35,335 bases of DNA from JBBITW01 sp037440525 (lineage in GTDB: Bacteria; Desulfobacterota; BSN033; UBA1163). Below, one piece after another: positions 14,317-21,712 of this stretch; position 1 is the first letter of the stretch, and every line of letters begins with the position of its first letter. The notes beneath the pieces are model-generated. The model had not been told where the DNA came from. It did not search any database and was given only the letters and a program-made list of their open reading frames with translations. The stretch covers positions 1 through 35,335 of the forward strand of contig JBBITW010000012.1 in the NCBI GenBank assembly GCA_037440525.1. The letters run 5' to 3'. Position numbers and translations under genes: made by a program.

Positions 14317-15260
14317 CTCTTTACCTCCTGTTTTTGAAAATGATATGGGAATTTCTCTTTATCAATCTGTTTTTCTATCTCTTTTAACCCAACATATTCC
14401 TTACAACGATTTGCTATATCTCTAAACGCCTTTGTTGCATCAGAATCAGGGTTAGCCATCACAAAAGGCATCCCCCGATCACAATCATTTACCATCTCGG
14501 GATCGATAGGAATTCTTCCGAGAAATGGAACTCTTAGATCCCTTGCTGCCTTTTCTCCTCCACCCTTCTTAAACAGGGGAATCTCTTTTTTACAATGAGG
14601 ACAGATCAGCACACTCATATTCTCTACAATCCCGATCACAGGAATGCTCAGCATTCTGCTGAAGGTAACTGCCTTTCGGGAATCAAGAAGTGCAACATCC
14701 TGAGGTGTTGTTACAACGATTGCTCCATCAACATCCTTAACGAGATGAGCAACACTGAGTGGCTCGTCTCCTGTTCCAGGTGGAAGATCTATAATAAGAA
14801 AATCAAGGTTTCTCCATTCTACCTCTCCTAAGAATTGACTGATGGCGGTATGCTTTAAAGGCCCTCTCCAGACAACTGGATTATCACGATCCCCAATAAA
14901 AAAGGCCATTGATATGACTTTTAAATTTGGGAAGACCTCAACAGGAATCATCCCCCTATTTGATCCTTCTACCATCTTTGATTCGATACCTAACATTTTT
15001 GGAATATTTGGCCCATGAATATCAGCATCCAGAAGACCTACTTCAAAACCTTCTAATGAAAGACTGACAGCCAGATTTGTAGCCACAGTGCTTTTCCCTA
15101 CACCTCCCTTCCCGCTCATAACCATTATCCGATGTTTAATATGGGAAAGTTTAGATCTTAATCTCTCCTGGTTATGAGCCTCTTTCTCCTGCTGGCTACA
15201 GGAGTTTGATTGATTGCAGGTCTCACATATTTGATCCTTTTCACATTTTCCCTCTGCCAT
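14313..15260 (-). CDS. Mrp/NBP35-type iron-sulfur carrier ATPase
   Basis: The 315-residue P-loop protein has Walker A GKGGVGKS (50-57), DADIHGPNIPKMLG, LIIDLPPGTGDE, and the CxxC of the Mrp/NBP35 dimer interface (LICPHC). The N-terminus carries four Cys (C6, C12, C15, C21) in a Nbp35-like arrangement that could hold its own [4Fe-4S] cluster. The family transfers Fe-S clusters to target proteins. The ATG at 15258-15260 is used because GGAGG precedes it; the start overlaps the upstream NifX gene by 20 bp. The ORP complex of Desulfovibrio includes an ATPase of this class. Confidence 0.92.
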   Translation of the reverse strand: MAEGKCEKDQICETCNQSNSCSQQEKEAHNQERLRSKLSHIKHRIMVMSGKGGVGKSTVATNLAVSLSLEGFEVGLLDADIHGPNIPKMLGIESKMVEGSNRGMIPVEVFPNLKVISMAFFIGDRDNPVVWRGPLKHTAISQFLGEVEWRNLDFLIIDLPPGTGDEPLSVAHLVKDVDGAIVVTTPQDVALLDSRKAVTFSRMLSIPVIGIVENMSVLICPHCKKEIPLFKKGGGEKAARDLRVPFLGRIPIDPEMVNDCDRGMPFVMANPDSDATKAFRDIANRCKEYVGLKEIEKQIDKEKFPYHFQKQEVKR

Positions 15261-15642
15261 TGATGTTCCTCCTTCCTCGAAATCCCCTCTTCCAGCAATG
15301 GATACTTCCTCCTCTCCTTCTCTCACAGTAAAAACCTGGCCTAAGATTTCCTTTTAAAAAAAGATTGAGCGCTTCTCCTGCCTCACCCGAAACATTATGA
15401 ATAACCTCAATCCCTCTTACTCCGAGATGATCGATACAGAAATTATCAATTCCTCCGCATATGAGTTTATTCACACCCATCGAGGTTAGATGATCAATTC
15501 TCTGCTGGAGAGTGAAACTCTCCATAGATAACTTCTCCTCATTTGCAACTTTTCCATTTCGCAGTTCGATGACCCAAACTTCTGGACAGACATCAAACCT
15601 TGGCGAAACTCGATTCCCGAAAATCGGTATCGCAATCTTCAT
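15241..15642 (-). CDS. NifX/orange-protein-like, copy C (first gene of the cluster)
   Basis: The 133-residue NifX-family protein begins MKIAIPIFGNRVSPRFDVCPE and holds GVNKLICGGIDNFCIDHLG and EALNLFLKGNL, then a basic Cys-containing tail (FYCERRRGGSIHCWKRG). The start at 15640-15642 follows the family's usual N-terminus; the longer frame upstream is AT-rich non-family sequence. No good ribosome site is visible. It is the promoter-proximal gene of the minus-strand run, with a candidate promoter and palindrome 28-80 bp upstream. Confidence 0.85.
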   Translation of the reverse strand: MKIAIPIFGNRVSPRFDVCPEVWVIELRNGKVANEEKLSMESFTLQQRIDHLTSMGVNKLICGGIDNFCIDHLGVRGIEVIHNVSGEAGEALNLFLKGNLRPGFYCERRRGGSIHCWKRGFRGRRNINGRGKM

Positions 15643-15670
15643 ACAATGGATAAAGAGCAAAAAATATACC

Positions 15671-15676
15671 ATTATA
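15671..15676 (-). promoter_or_regulatory. Candidate -10 box for the NifX/Mrp operon
   Basis: On the minus strand TATAAT stands 28 bp upstream of the first gene (copy C). The -35 region, 17-18 bp further, is poor (TTACAA or TACAAT) and coincides with the right arm of the 15691-15720 palindrome, as expected for an activator- or repressor-controlled promoter. No sigma54-type GG-N10-GC element was found in this gap. Confidence 0.45.
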
Positions 15677-15690
15677 TTGAAAAACGAAAA

Positions 15691-15720
15691 ATTATTGTAA
15701 TATTGATAGGTTACAATAAT
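15691..15720. promoter_or_regulatory. Perfect 10-bp palindrome with 10-bp spacer, candidate operator
   Basis: ATTATTGTAA (15691-15700) and TTACAATAAT (15711-15720) are exact inverted repeats. The dyad overlaps the presumed -35 region of the NifX/Mrp operon, a typical place for a dimeric regulator; the regulator is unknown. Confidence 0.55.
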
Positions 15721-15877
15721 TTTGATTTTTAATAATGTTTGGAAAAGAAGCTTCTTGTTGCAAAAATAAAACGGATGTCTCATTCATTAAGTTGCATTTT
15801 TGATACTTAATTTAAAAAATAAACTTTTCCCTCATTTTCATCTTTAGGTCTCCGAAAAAGTATTAAAAACTAAAGCC

Positions 15878-15935
15878 CTTGCCCTACGTTTGTTATTCAT
15901 TTAATTTCTCGTAGGGCAAGCCCTTGTGGCTTGCC
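15878..15935. repeat. Intergenic double-hairpin repeat
   Basis: CTTGCCCTACG (15878-15888) pairs with CGTAGGGCAAG (15910-15920), and overlapping it GGCAAGCC-CTTGT-GGCTTGCC (15915-15935) forms a second perfect 8-bp hairpin; the two structures are mutually exclusive. It lies in the 370-bp gap between the divergent NifX operon and the plus-strand protease-like gene, and looks like a REP-type element. The rest of the gap is AT-rich. Confidence 0.6.
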
Positions 15936-16012
15936 GAAACCGAATTAAGATGTCATTTATTTTATACTACCATTAATATCTTATATTTGTTCAGAGAGTG
16001 TTGAGGAATTAA

Positions 16013-16339
16013 ATGGGAAGAATAGTTGCCTCAGTTGAAATACAAAATATATTAGATCCAGAGAAAAAAATAAGATGTGATGCCCTGGTTGATACCGGCA
16101 CATCACATCTTGTCATTCCGGCTACCTGGCGCCAACGTCTTGCAGATATGAAAGAAATCGGAAGCTTAGAGCTTGAAATTGCTACTCAACAAATAGTTCA
16201 GGGAATAGTCTGCGGGTCGGTTCAAGTTCAAATCGAAGGATTTTGTCCCATATTTACTGAACTCATTTTTGTTGAGATGGAACCTGTGGAAAAAAAGGGT
16301 CATCGCTTAATTCATGTAAAACGTTTAGACCTTAAATAA
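16013..16339 (+). CDS. Clan AA retropepsin-like aspartic protease-fold protein
   Basis: The 108-residue protein has the catalytic-type motif LVDTGTSHLVIP (D27-T-G-T-S), followed by GSLELEIATQQ and a strand-rich C-terminus with GFCPIFTELIFVEME. The single-domain size fits the bacterial retropepsin-like family, which would act as homodimers. GAGGA seven bases before the ATG supports the start. It is a lone plus-strand gene in this area, convergent with the sigma54 activator (31-bp gap without a clear terminator). Substrate unknown. Confidence 0.75.
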   Translation: MGRIVASVEIQNILDPEKKIRCDALVDTGTSHLVIPATWRQRLADMKEIGSLELEIATQQIVQGIVCGSVQVQIEGFCPIFTELIFVEMEPVEKKGHRLIHVKRLDLK

Positions 16340-16370
16340 CCAGGCCCAGTAACTAATCCTAATAATAAGA

Positions 16371-17708
16371 TCAAAGGAGGCCATACTTCTTAAGTTTTCT
16401 CCAGAGGGTTGTACGCTCAATGCCCAATTCCCTGGCCGTTTTGATACGATTCCCGTCATATTTCCTTAGTGTTCTTTCGATAACTTCTGCCTCTGCTCTC
16501 TCAAAAGGTTTCTCCACTGATATGGGTTTATCTATGGATTCCTTCTCTTGATTTCCCATAATCTCCTTAGGTAGACAATCTACCTCAATTATATTGCCTT
16601 TGCAAAGAACGAAGGCGTGTTCAATGATGTTCTCAAGTTCTCTCACATTTCCTGGATAATCATACTTTAAGAGTATGCGTGAAGCCTGATCTGATAATCC
16701 TGTAATCTGCTTTCCCATTTTTGCATTAAATTTATTGATAAACGCCTCAATTAATAATGGTATATCCTCTCTTCTCTCACTCAATGGCGGAAGCTCAATC
16801 TTTACCACATTGAGACGATAAAATAGATCATCCCGGAATTTGCCTTCATTAACCAATCTTGAAAGATCTTTATTTGTTGCTGCAATAATTCGAACGTCTG
16901 TCTTTTTTGGACTCGTTGCCCCTAAGGGTTCGTATTCTTTCTCCTGAAGCACCCGGAGCAATTTCACCTGAAGTGAAGGTGACATATCTCCCACTTCATC
17001 AAGGAAAATAGTTCCTCCATTGGCAAGAGCAAATCTACCTAACTTGTCTTTCTTGGCATCAGTAAATGCCCCTTTCACATATCCGAATAACTCCGATTCA
17101 AGGAGTGTATCTGGAAGGGCACCGCAATTCACTTTTATAAAGGGTTTTTCTTTTCTCCGGCTGAGATTATGAATCGCTTTTGCAAAAAGCTCTTTGCCAG
17201 TGCCACTGGCTCCCTGAATCAAAACTGTGCTATCACTTTCGGCAATATTCGGAAGGACATTGAAAATATCATGGATTAAATGGTTTTTACTGATAATATC
17301 ACCGAGTGTATATTTCTGGGAAAGTTCCTTTTTAAGTTCTTCAATTGTAGAAAGATCTCTAAAGGTCTCCACTCCTCCAATGATCTGACCTTTTTCATTC
17401 TTTAATACCGCCGTGCTGATACTGATGGGAACTTTCTGACCACCCTTTTTTAAAATTGTAGCCGGGAGATTGATGATCTCTTTTTTTGTCCTGAGGGTCT
17501 CCTTAAGGGCACATCTCGATTGACAGATATCTGCCCTGAAAATATCGAAACAGTAATGCCCAATAGCCTCTTTACTTGAAAACCCTGTAATCTCCTCGGC
17601 TGCTTTATTCATAAATGTGATCCTGCCGTCATTATCTGTAGTAAAAACTCCATCAGCAATGCTACTGAGGATTACATTAAAGAATTGCTCGGGTTCTCTC
17701 TTTTTCAT
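16371..17708 (-). CDS. Sigma54-dependent transcriptional activator (PAS-AAA-Fis)
   Basis: The 445-residue regulator has an N-terminal PAS domain (about 12-120) with Cys 53, 62 and 66 (HYCFDIF, ICQSRC), an AAA+ domain with Walker A GASGTGKE (166-173), GAFTDA (213-218; usual form GAFTGA) and Walker B GGTIFLDEVGD (231-241), and a C-terminal Fis-type helix-turn-helix (NRIKTARELGIERTTLWRK). No receiver domain is present, so the PAS domain is the likely sensor, possibly of redox or a cofactor. It follows etfA by 37 bp and lies close to the NifX/Mrp operon. In Desulfovibrio the ORP genes are controlled by a sigma54 activator beside them, so this is a candidate equivalent, though no -24/-12 promoter was identified here. 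Confidence 0.9.
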   Translation of the reverse strand: MKKREPEQFFNVILSSIADGVFTTDNDGRITFMNKAAEEITGFSSKEAIGHYCFDIFRADICQSRCALKETLRTKKEIINLPATILKKGGQKVPISISTAVLKNEKGQIIGGVETFRDLSTIEELKKELSQKYTLGDIISKNHLIHDIFNVLPNIAESDSTVLIQGASGTGKELFAKAIHNLSRRKEKPFIKVNCGALPDTLLESELFGYVKGAFTDAKKDKLGRFALANGGTIFLDEVGDMSPSLQVKLLRVLQEKEYEPLGATSPKKTDVRIIAATNKDLSRLVNEGKFRDDLFYRLNVVKIELPPLSERREDIPLLIEAFINKFNAKMGKQITGLSDQASRILLKYDYPGNVRELENIIEHAFVLCKGNIIEVDCLPKEIMGNQEKESIDKPISVEKPFERAEAEVIERTLRKYDGNRIKTARELGIERTTLWRKLKKYGLL

Positions 17709-17745
17709 AATAGAAAATGATCGAAATGTTTATTTAAAGTGATAT

Positions 17746-18744
17746 CTATTTAACCAGTTCCCTACATTTCTCTATAAAGGCCGGGAGGATTTCACGGTAA
17801 TCTCCTACGAGACCGTAGTTCACCTCCTTAAATATCTGGGCTTCCGGATCACGATTAATTGCCACAATATATTTTGAACCCGCACAACCAACCATATGTT
17901 GCGGAGCCCCTGAAATACCTATAGCTATATAAAGATTTGGTGTAACAATATGGCCTGTCTGGCCAATTTCGAGGCTAAGTGGCATCCAGCCCTCATCACA
18001 CGGAACCCTCGATACCCCCACTGCTCCTCTGAGGACCTTTGCCAGTTCCTCAAGTAATTTAAAACCTTCAACTCCACCAATACCTCCACCTCCTCCAACA
18101 ATTACCTTTGCATCCTCAAGTTTTACGCCTCTGATATCTTCCTTTACCGTCTCAATCAGTTTTGCCTTAATCATGGATTGACCAATTGAAATATTCAGTT
18201 TTATTATATCACCTTTCCTTGATTGATCAGGAGTTGAAGGCATCACAGATCTCGGTCTTATTGTAATTATTTGAGGAACCCCTAATTCAGATACCCAGTG
18301 GGCTATTGCGTTTCCACCATAGACGGGCTTTACCTGAACCAGTCTCTTTGTCTCTTCATGAATATATAAATCGGTGCAGTCAAGCGTTACTACACCATTT
18401 AATCTTACGCTGAGTCTTGGAGCAACGTCGCGTCCCATATCTGTGTTACTTAATAATATAATACGGGATTCCAATTCTTTACAGACTTCTGTTATTATGG
18501 CTAAGTATAGGTCGGGTGAAGGATTAGTGAATTGAGTGCCATTCACAATATATACATTATCTGCCCCGAGTTTTATTAATTCATTAGCCTTCTCCTCGAT
18601 ATCTTTACCAATCAGCAAAGCATTTACTTTCTGACCCAGTAAGTTACCCAGTCTCCTTCCTAAATTTAGAAGCTCTTTTGTGGAAGTCACAATCTCTCCA
18701 TCCACAATTTCACCAAATATGAGTAATCCTTCATTGATTGCCAT
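17746..18744 (-). CDS. etfA: Electron transfer flavoprotein alpha subunit
   Basis: The 332-residue protein has the ETF alpha layout: an N-terminal domain with ALLIGKDIEEKANELIKLGADNVY, PVYGGNAIAHWV, and the C-terminal FAD-binding domain with VGGGGGIGG, GAVGVSRVPCDEGWMP, IGQTGHIVTPNLYIAIGISGAPQHMVG and VAINRDPEAQIF. With EtfB it accepts electrons from acyl-CoA dehydrogenases and passes them to the membrane quinone pool or, in bifurcating forms, to ferredoxin. GGAGG precedes the ATG. It lies 21 bp after etfB. The acyl-CoA dehydrogenase of the catabolic operon (23783-24937) is a likely donor. Confidence 0.95.
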   Translation of the reverse strand: MAINEGLLIFGEIVDGEIVTSTKELLNLGRRLGNLLGQKVNALLIGKDIEEKANELIKLGADNVYIVNGTQFTNPSPDLYLAIITEVCKELESRIILLSNTDMGRDVAPRLSVRLNGVVTLDCTDLYIHEETKRLVQVKPVYGGNAIAHWVSELGVPQIITIRPRSVMPSTPDQSRKGDIIKLNISIGQSMIKAKLIETVKEDIRGVKLEDAKVIVGGGGGIGGVEGFKLLEELAKVLRGAVGVSRVPCDEGWMPLSLEIGQTGHIVTPNLYIAIGISGAPQHMVGCAGSKYIVAINRDPEAQIFKEVNYGLVGDYREILPAFIEKCRELVK

Positions 18745-18765
18745 ATATACATACCTCCATATTCT

Positions 18766-19566
18766 CTATATAACTCCAGCTTCCCTCAGCCTTTCAGCCA
18801 GTTTAATTGCTCCTTCGGATGGGGTCTCTCCCTCTATCATCTCGCATCTTCTCTCCCTATCTGGAAGAGAAAGCTTTAATATCTTACGCCTCACCACATT
18901 GTGTCCAAATTTTGAATTATCTCCGTTAATATCATTTAAATTCCACAGTGGTAACTTCTTTCTCGATGCTGAAATTATTCCCCATCCTGATGGTAAACGT
19001 GCTCGACCCACCTCCTGTCCCACTGTTATCAGGGCTGGTAAGGTGGCTGAAAAAACTTGGTAACCATCAAGTGTAGCGCGTTTTATCTTTATCTCACTTC
19101 CAACAACATCTACAGAAACTGCCAGTGTTACAATAGGAAGTGAAAGGTTTTCAGCAATTATTGATCCAACAAGCCCTTCATCCCAATCAGCCGATTGTCT
19201 ACCGCATATTATCAGGTCGTATTTACCTATCTTCTCTATGGTTTTGGTCAATATATAGGCAACACCAAAACTATCAGAGCCCTCAAATGTAGGATCGGAG
19301 AGGATAACCCCATCGTCTGCCCCCATGGAGATAGCATGTTTCACCACATTTACTGCACCATTACCTCCGAGGGAAATAACCATTATCTTTCCTCCATACT
19401 TCTCTTTTATCCTCAATGCAAGCTCAACTGCCTTCTCATCAAAAGGATTTATGACGTATGAAATGCCTTCAGGTGTTATGATTCGCTTTGCTTCAGAATC
19501 GATTTTGAATTTGCTTGGTGGTATCTCTGGATCCATAATCTGTTTCACACATACAACAATATCCAT
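18766..19566 (-). CDS. etfB: Electron transfer flavoprotein beta subunit
   Basis: The 266-residue protein opens MDIVVCVKQIMDPEIPPSKF and carries YVINPFDEKAVELALRIKEK, DLIICGRQSADWDEGLVG and ATLPALITVGQEVGRAR, all typical of ETF beta. It holds the AMP- or second FAD-binding site. GGAGG gives a strong ribosome site, 14 bp after the zinc-ribbon gene that probably leads the operon (zinc ribbon, etfB, etfA, sigma54 activator). The C-terminal LPDRERRCEMIEGETPSEGAIKLAERL resembles the recognition-loop and tail region that clasps EtfA. Confidence 0.95.
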   Translation of the reverse strand: MDIVVCVKQIMDPEIPPSKFKIDSEAKRIITPEGISYVINPFDEKAVELALRIKEKYGGKIMVISLGGNGAVNVVKHAISMGADDGVILSDPTFEGSDSFGVAYILTKTIEKIGKYDLIICGRQSADWDEGLVGSIIAENLSLPIVTLAVSVDVVGSEIKIKRATLDGYQVFSATLPALITVGQEVGRARLPSGWGIISASRKKLPLWNLNDINGDNSKFGHNVVRRKILKLSLPDRERRCEMIEGETPSEGAIKLAERLREAGVI

Positions 19567-19580
19567 TCTCTCTTCCTCCT

Positions 19581-19751
19581 TTAAATCTGCTCCATAGTAA
19601 TGGGTGGCTTAGTAAATTGTCCTTCTTGAAAACAATGCTTACAATAATCATTTACCCCTACTCCATTGGTGTATGTTCCAAAATCTTCTGGATTTCTGAT
19701 TGGCATTCCACAACTTTGACGCAATGGACTTTGTGGTTGATTCATTTCCAT
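19581..19751 (-). CDS. Small zinc-ribbon protein (PF12674-like) upstream of etfB
   Basis: This 56-residue gene contains SCGMPIRNPEDFG and DYCKHCFQEGQFTKPPITME. The pattern Cys-Gly-Met-Pro, then YCxxC, is that of the putative zinc-ribbon domain often seen in small redox-associated proteins. Full forms end with a longer helical tail; here the protein stops soon after TMEQI. GAGG five bases upstream supports the ATG at 19749-19751. It is 14 bp before etfB, suggesting co-expression. Confidence 0.75.
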   Translation of the reverse strand: MEMNQPQSPLRQSCGMPIRNPEDFGTYTNGVGVNDYCKHCFQEGQFTKPPITMEQI

Positions 19752-19774
19752 TTTTGCCTCTTAACGACAAAATT

Positions 19775-19800
19775 AAGGCGTGGCTATCAGCCATCGCCTT
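19775..19800 (-). terminator. Hairpin after the DUF2283 gene, probable intrinsic terminator
   Basis: AAGGCG-TGGCT (19775-19785) pairs with AGCCA-T-CGCCTT (19789-19800) through 11 bp with one bulge and a 3-nt loop. On the minus strand it is followed by TTAATTTTGT and lies 31 bp after the DUF2283 stop codon. Confidence 0.6.
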
Positions 19801-19831
19801 GAATGACTTGTTGCATGTTTCTTATTTATTT

Positions 19832-20041
19832 TTAAGGTATTGCGACTTCTTTTTCTTTTACAAGACTGAAGAGGGAATTGAGCAAGAAGTCTTTTGCATC
19901 CAGTATTTCAAGAAGAACCGGCTCTCCATCTTTTGAAAAATGGATAATCATTTGACCTTCTTCCTCGGCATAGTCTATTTTTCTATCTGAGAGTTCAATA
20001 AGAAGGGCATCAACATCTTTGCTGTATTTAATCTTTCTCAT
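19832..20041 (-). CDS. DUF2283 protein (antitoxin-like partner)
   Basis: The 69-residue protein has the DUF2283 pattern: KIKYSKDVDALLIELSDRKIDYAEE followed by IIHFSKDGEPVLLEILDAKDFL. It is acidic and small, and its start overlaps the DUF4258 gene by 14 bp with GGAGGTC as the ribosome site. DUF2283 genes commonly follow DUF4258 genes in two-gene modules proposed to be toxin-antitoxin pairs. The role here is inferred from that association only. Confidence 0.8.
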   Translation of the reverse strand: MRKIKYSKDVDALLIELSDRKIDYAEEEGQMIIHFSKDGEPVLLEILDAKDFLLNSLFSLVKEKEVAIP

Positions 20042-20285
20042 ATCGTGACCTCCTTCCCGGATAAACGATTACAACATATTTTTTATCTGGAAATTCTTCA
20101 TAAACAACCCTAAGAACATGCGCCTCGTCAAATCCCTTTTGGGCTATCAGCCTTTCCTTATAGCCTACTTCTATTTTATCAGGATTCCTGACAATATCCT
20201 CAATAATATCTTTTGATACATCAACGCCGTGAGACTTCAATATCTCAATTTTTAATAGTGAATGTTGGCTGAATTCTATTAACAT
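20028..20285 (-). CDS. DUF4258 protein (toxin-like partner)
   Basis: The 85-residue protein matches DUF4258: FSQHSLLKIEILKSHGVDVSKDIIEDIVRNPDKIE, then LRVVYEEFPDKKYVVIVYPGRR with the terminal Arg/Tyr-rich stretch typical of RelE/BrnT-like small RNase folds. The ATG at 20283-20285 is chosen; a longer version would need a TTG start. GGGA is the only ribosome-site-like sequence. It overlaps the DUF2283 gene, forming a compact module flanked by the terminator at 19775-19800. Confidence 0.75.
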   Translation of the reverse strand: MLIEFSQHSLLKIEILKSHGVDVSKDIIEDIVRNPDKIEVGYKERLIAQKGFDEAHVLRVVYEEFPDKKYVVIVYPGRRSRYEKD

Positions 20286-20532
20286 AAATTCCCAGTTCTC
20301 ATTGACAAGTCTGTCCTTCAATCATATCAGACCAGATAGTAGTTATAAATTATAAGAAGCAGGAACTTCATTTTCAAGCAAAAATCTTATAAATATAGTG
20401 GCATTCAGGTCTTAAATACCTATCTAAAAATCATGAAGACTGGAGGTTCATCAGGCAGATAATGCTCTCAGGCTTTACGGGTATTTTCTCTCATTAGGGC
20501 AGTCCAATAAATCAGGCGGCATTCAACGATTG

Positions 20533-20633
20533 TTAGCAACTTATCTTCTTAATGTCCGCCTTAGAAGGGTTTGGAACCCTACCTCCCCAGTCATTTCAGG
20601 ACTTCTCCAGAGCTCTCATTTTGAAATCTTGAC
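20533..20633 (+). repeat. 101-bp dispersed repeat, copy A, upstream of the M29-family gene
   Basis: This sequence aligns without gaps to the complement of 35235-35335 along its full 101 bp, at roughly 80% identity, including GAAGGGTTTGGAACCC, TACCTCCCCAGTCA, TTCAGGACTT and the terminal AATCTTGAC. The internal AGGGTT-TGG-AACCCT is a short hairpin. Related copies: 25521-25592, and degenerate ones at 24972-25050 and 25661-25691. The rest of the 20322-20697 gap holds nothing recognisable. Confidence 0.7.
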
Positions 20634-20656
20634 AATAGAAAGACTTTCATATTAAT
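20629..20656 (+). promoter_or_regulatory. Candidate sigma70 promoter for the M29-family gene
   Basis: TTGACA (20629-20634) is a perfect -35 hexamer formed by the end of the repeat. ATTAAT (20651-20656) at 16-bp spacing is a fair -10 box. The start codon follows 42 bp later with GAGGAGG before it. Confidence 0.45.
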
Positions 20657-20697
20657 TTGATGGTTAAACTTAATTATTAAAACAGAGGAGGATATTT

Positions 20698-21681
20698 ATG
20701 CATCCATTGGAACTGATTAACCCTGTCCGTTTAATTACCGATGTGTGTCTTGAAGTTTCACCAGGAGAGAATGTGCTCTGTATAGCAGACAGGGAAGAGA
20801 ATTTGGAAATACTTAATCTCATTGCTGCAGAATGTGAAGCCCGCGGTGCCAATGTGGCGGTTGTAATGATCTCACCCAGAAAACACCACCATCAGGAACC
20901 ACCCGAACCAGTGGCAGTGGCAATGGAGAAGGCTGATACTGTCGTCATAATGACATTTGGAAGCCTTGTTCATACCTCTGCAAGAAAGAGGGCCTGCGCA
21001 GCAGGTACAAAGGTTGCACTTATGGGTGAGGTAACAAAGGAATTCTTGATTGGCTTTCACCTCACAAAAGAAGACCTTTTAAAGGTTCGTAAAGATACTG
21101 AGGAGATTGTGAGAAGACTTACATTTGCCGATAGTGCGCACCTAACCACAAAATCAGGGACAGATATATTGATGTCCTTAAAAGGGAGAAAGGCAGTTGG
21201 TCTTGTCCCGTTTGGCGAGAAAGGGACTTTTTTTGGTGTTCCTGGATATGCTGAAGCAGCATGTCCTCCCCTTGAGGATTCGGCAGAAGGTGTTTTAATT
21301 GTGGATGGAGCAATGATAGGAGTTGAAGACCTTGAAACCATGGTTGAGGAGCCCTTTGAAATAAGGTTTGAGAGGGGTAAAATAGTTAAGATATCAGGAG
21401 GAAGAGATGCCAGGAGATTGGAAGCACTACTTGAAAAATTGGAAGATCAGGCAAAAACATTAAGTGAGTTAGGAGTTAATAGTAACTTCATGATAACAAA
21501 AAAATTGAGGGGATCGAGGATGGATATGGCAGTTGGAGGTCATATCCATATTGGACTTGGCAGAAACGACCATATAGGTGGAAATTCTTCAACAGATACC
21601 CACCTGGATCTATTAACCACCTGGGCAACACTTCGTCTTGATGGAGATATAATCCTTGATAATGGCATTTTGAAGATATAA
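20698..21681 (+). CDS. M29-type (aminopeptidase T / NicX-like) metal-dependent protein
   Basis: The 327-residue protein is of the COG2309 family: ENVLCIADREENLEIL, GANVAVVMI, ADTVVIMTFGSLVHTSARK, LTTKSGTDILMSLKGRKA, and the metal-site region GHIHIGLGRNDHIGGN followed by STDTHLD. Members are leucyl aminopeptidases T and the related dioxygenase NicX; which activity applies cannot be told here, but the His and Asp/His pattern near the C-terminus (HIHIG, TDTHLD) is retained. GAGGAGG precedes the ATG. It faces the DctQM permease convergently (31-bp gap). Sharing the repeat A/C sequence with the catabolic operon suggests co-regulation, possibly in substrate cleavage. Confidence 0.8.
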   Translation: MHPLELINPVRLITDVCLEVSPGENVLCIADREENLEILNLIAAECEARGANVAVVMISPRKHHHQEPPEPVAVAMEKADTVVIMTFGSLVHTSARKRACAAGTKVALMGEVTKEFLIGFHLTKEDLLKVRKDTEEIVRRLTFADSAHLTTKSGTDILMSLKGRKAVGLVPFGEKGTFFGVPGYAEAACPPLEDSAEGVLIVDGAMIGVEDLETMVEEPFEIRFERGKIVKISGGRDARRLEALLEKLEDQAKTLSELGVNSNFMITKKLRGSRMDMAVGGHIHIGLGRNDHIGGNSSTDTHLDLLTTWATLRLDGDIILDNGILKI

Positions 21682-21712
21682 AAGAGTTTTAAGAAGATTA
21701 ATTCTTTACCAT

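Noticed and set aside
15643..16012. Sigma54 (-24/-12) promoter in the gap before the NifX/Mrp operon
   Set aside because: No TGGCA-N-TTGC-like element with GG-N10-GC spacing was found on either strand.
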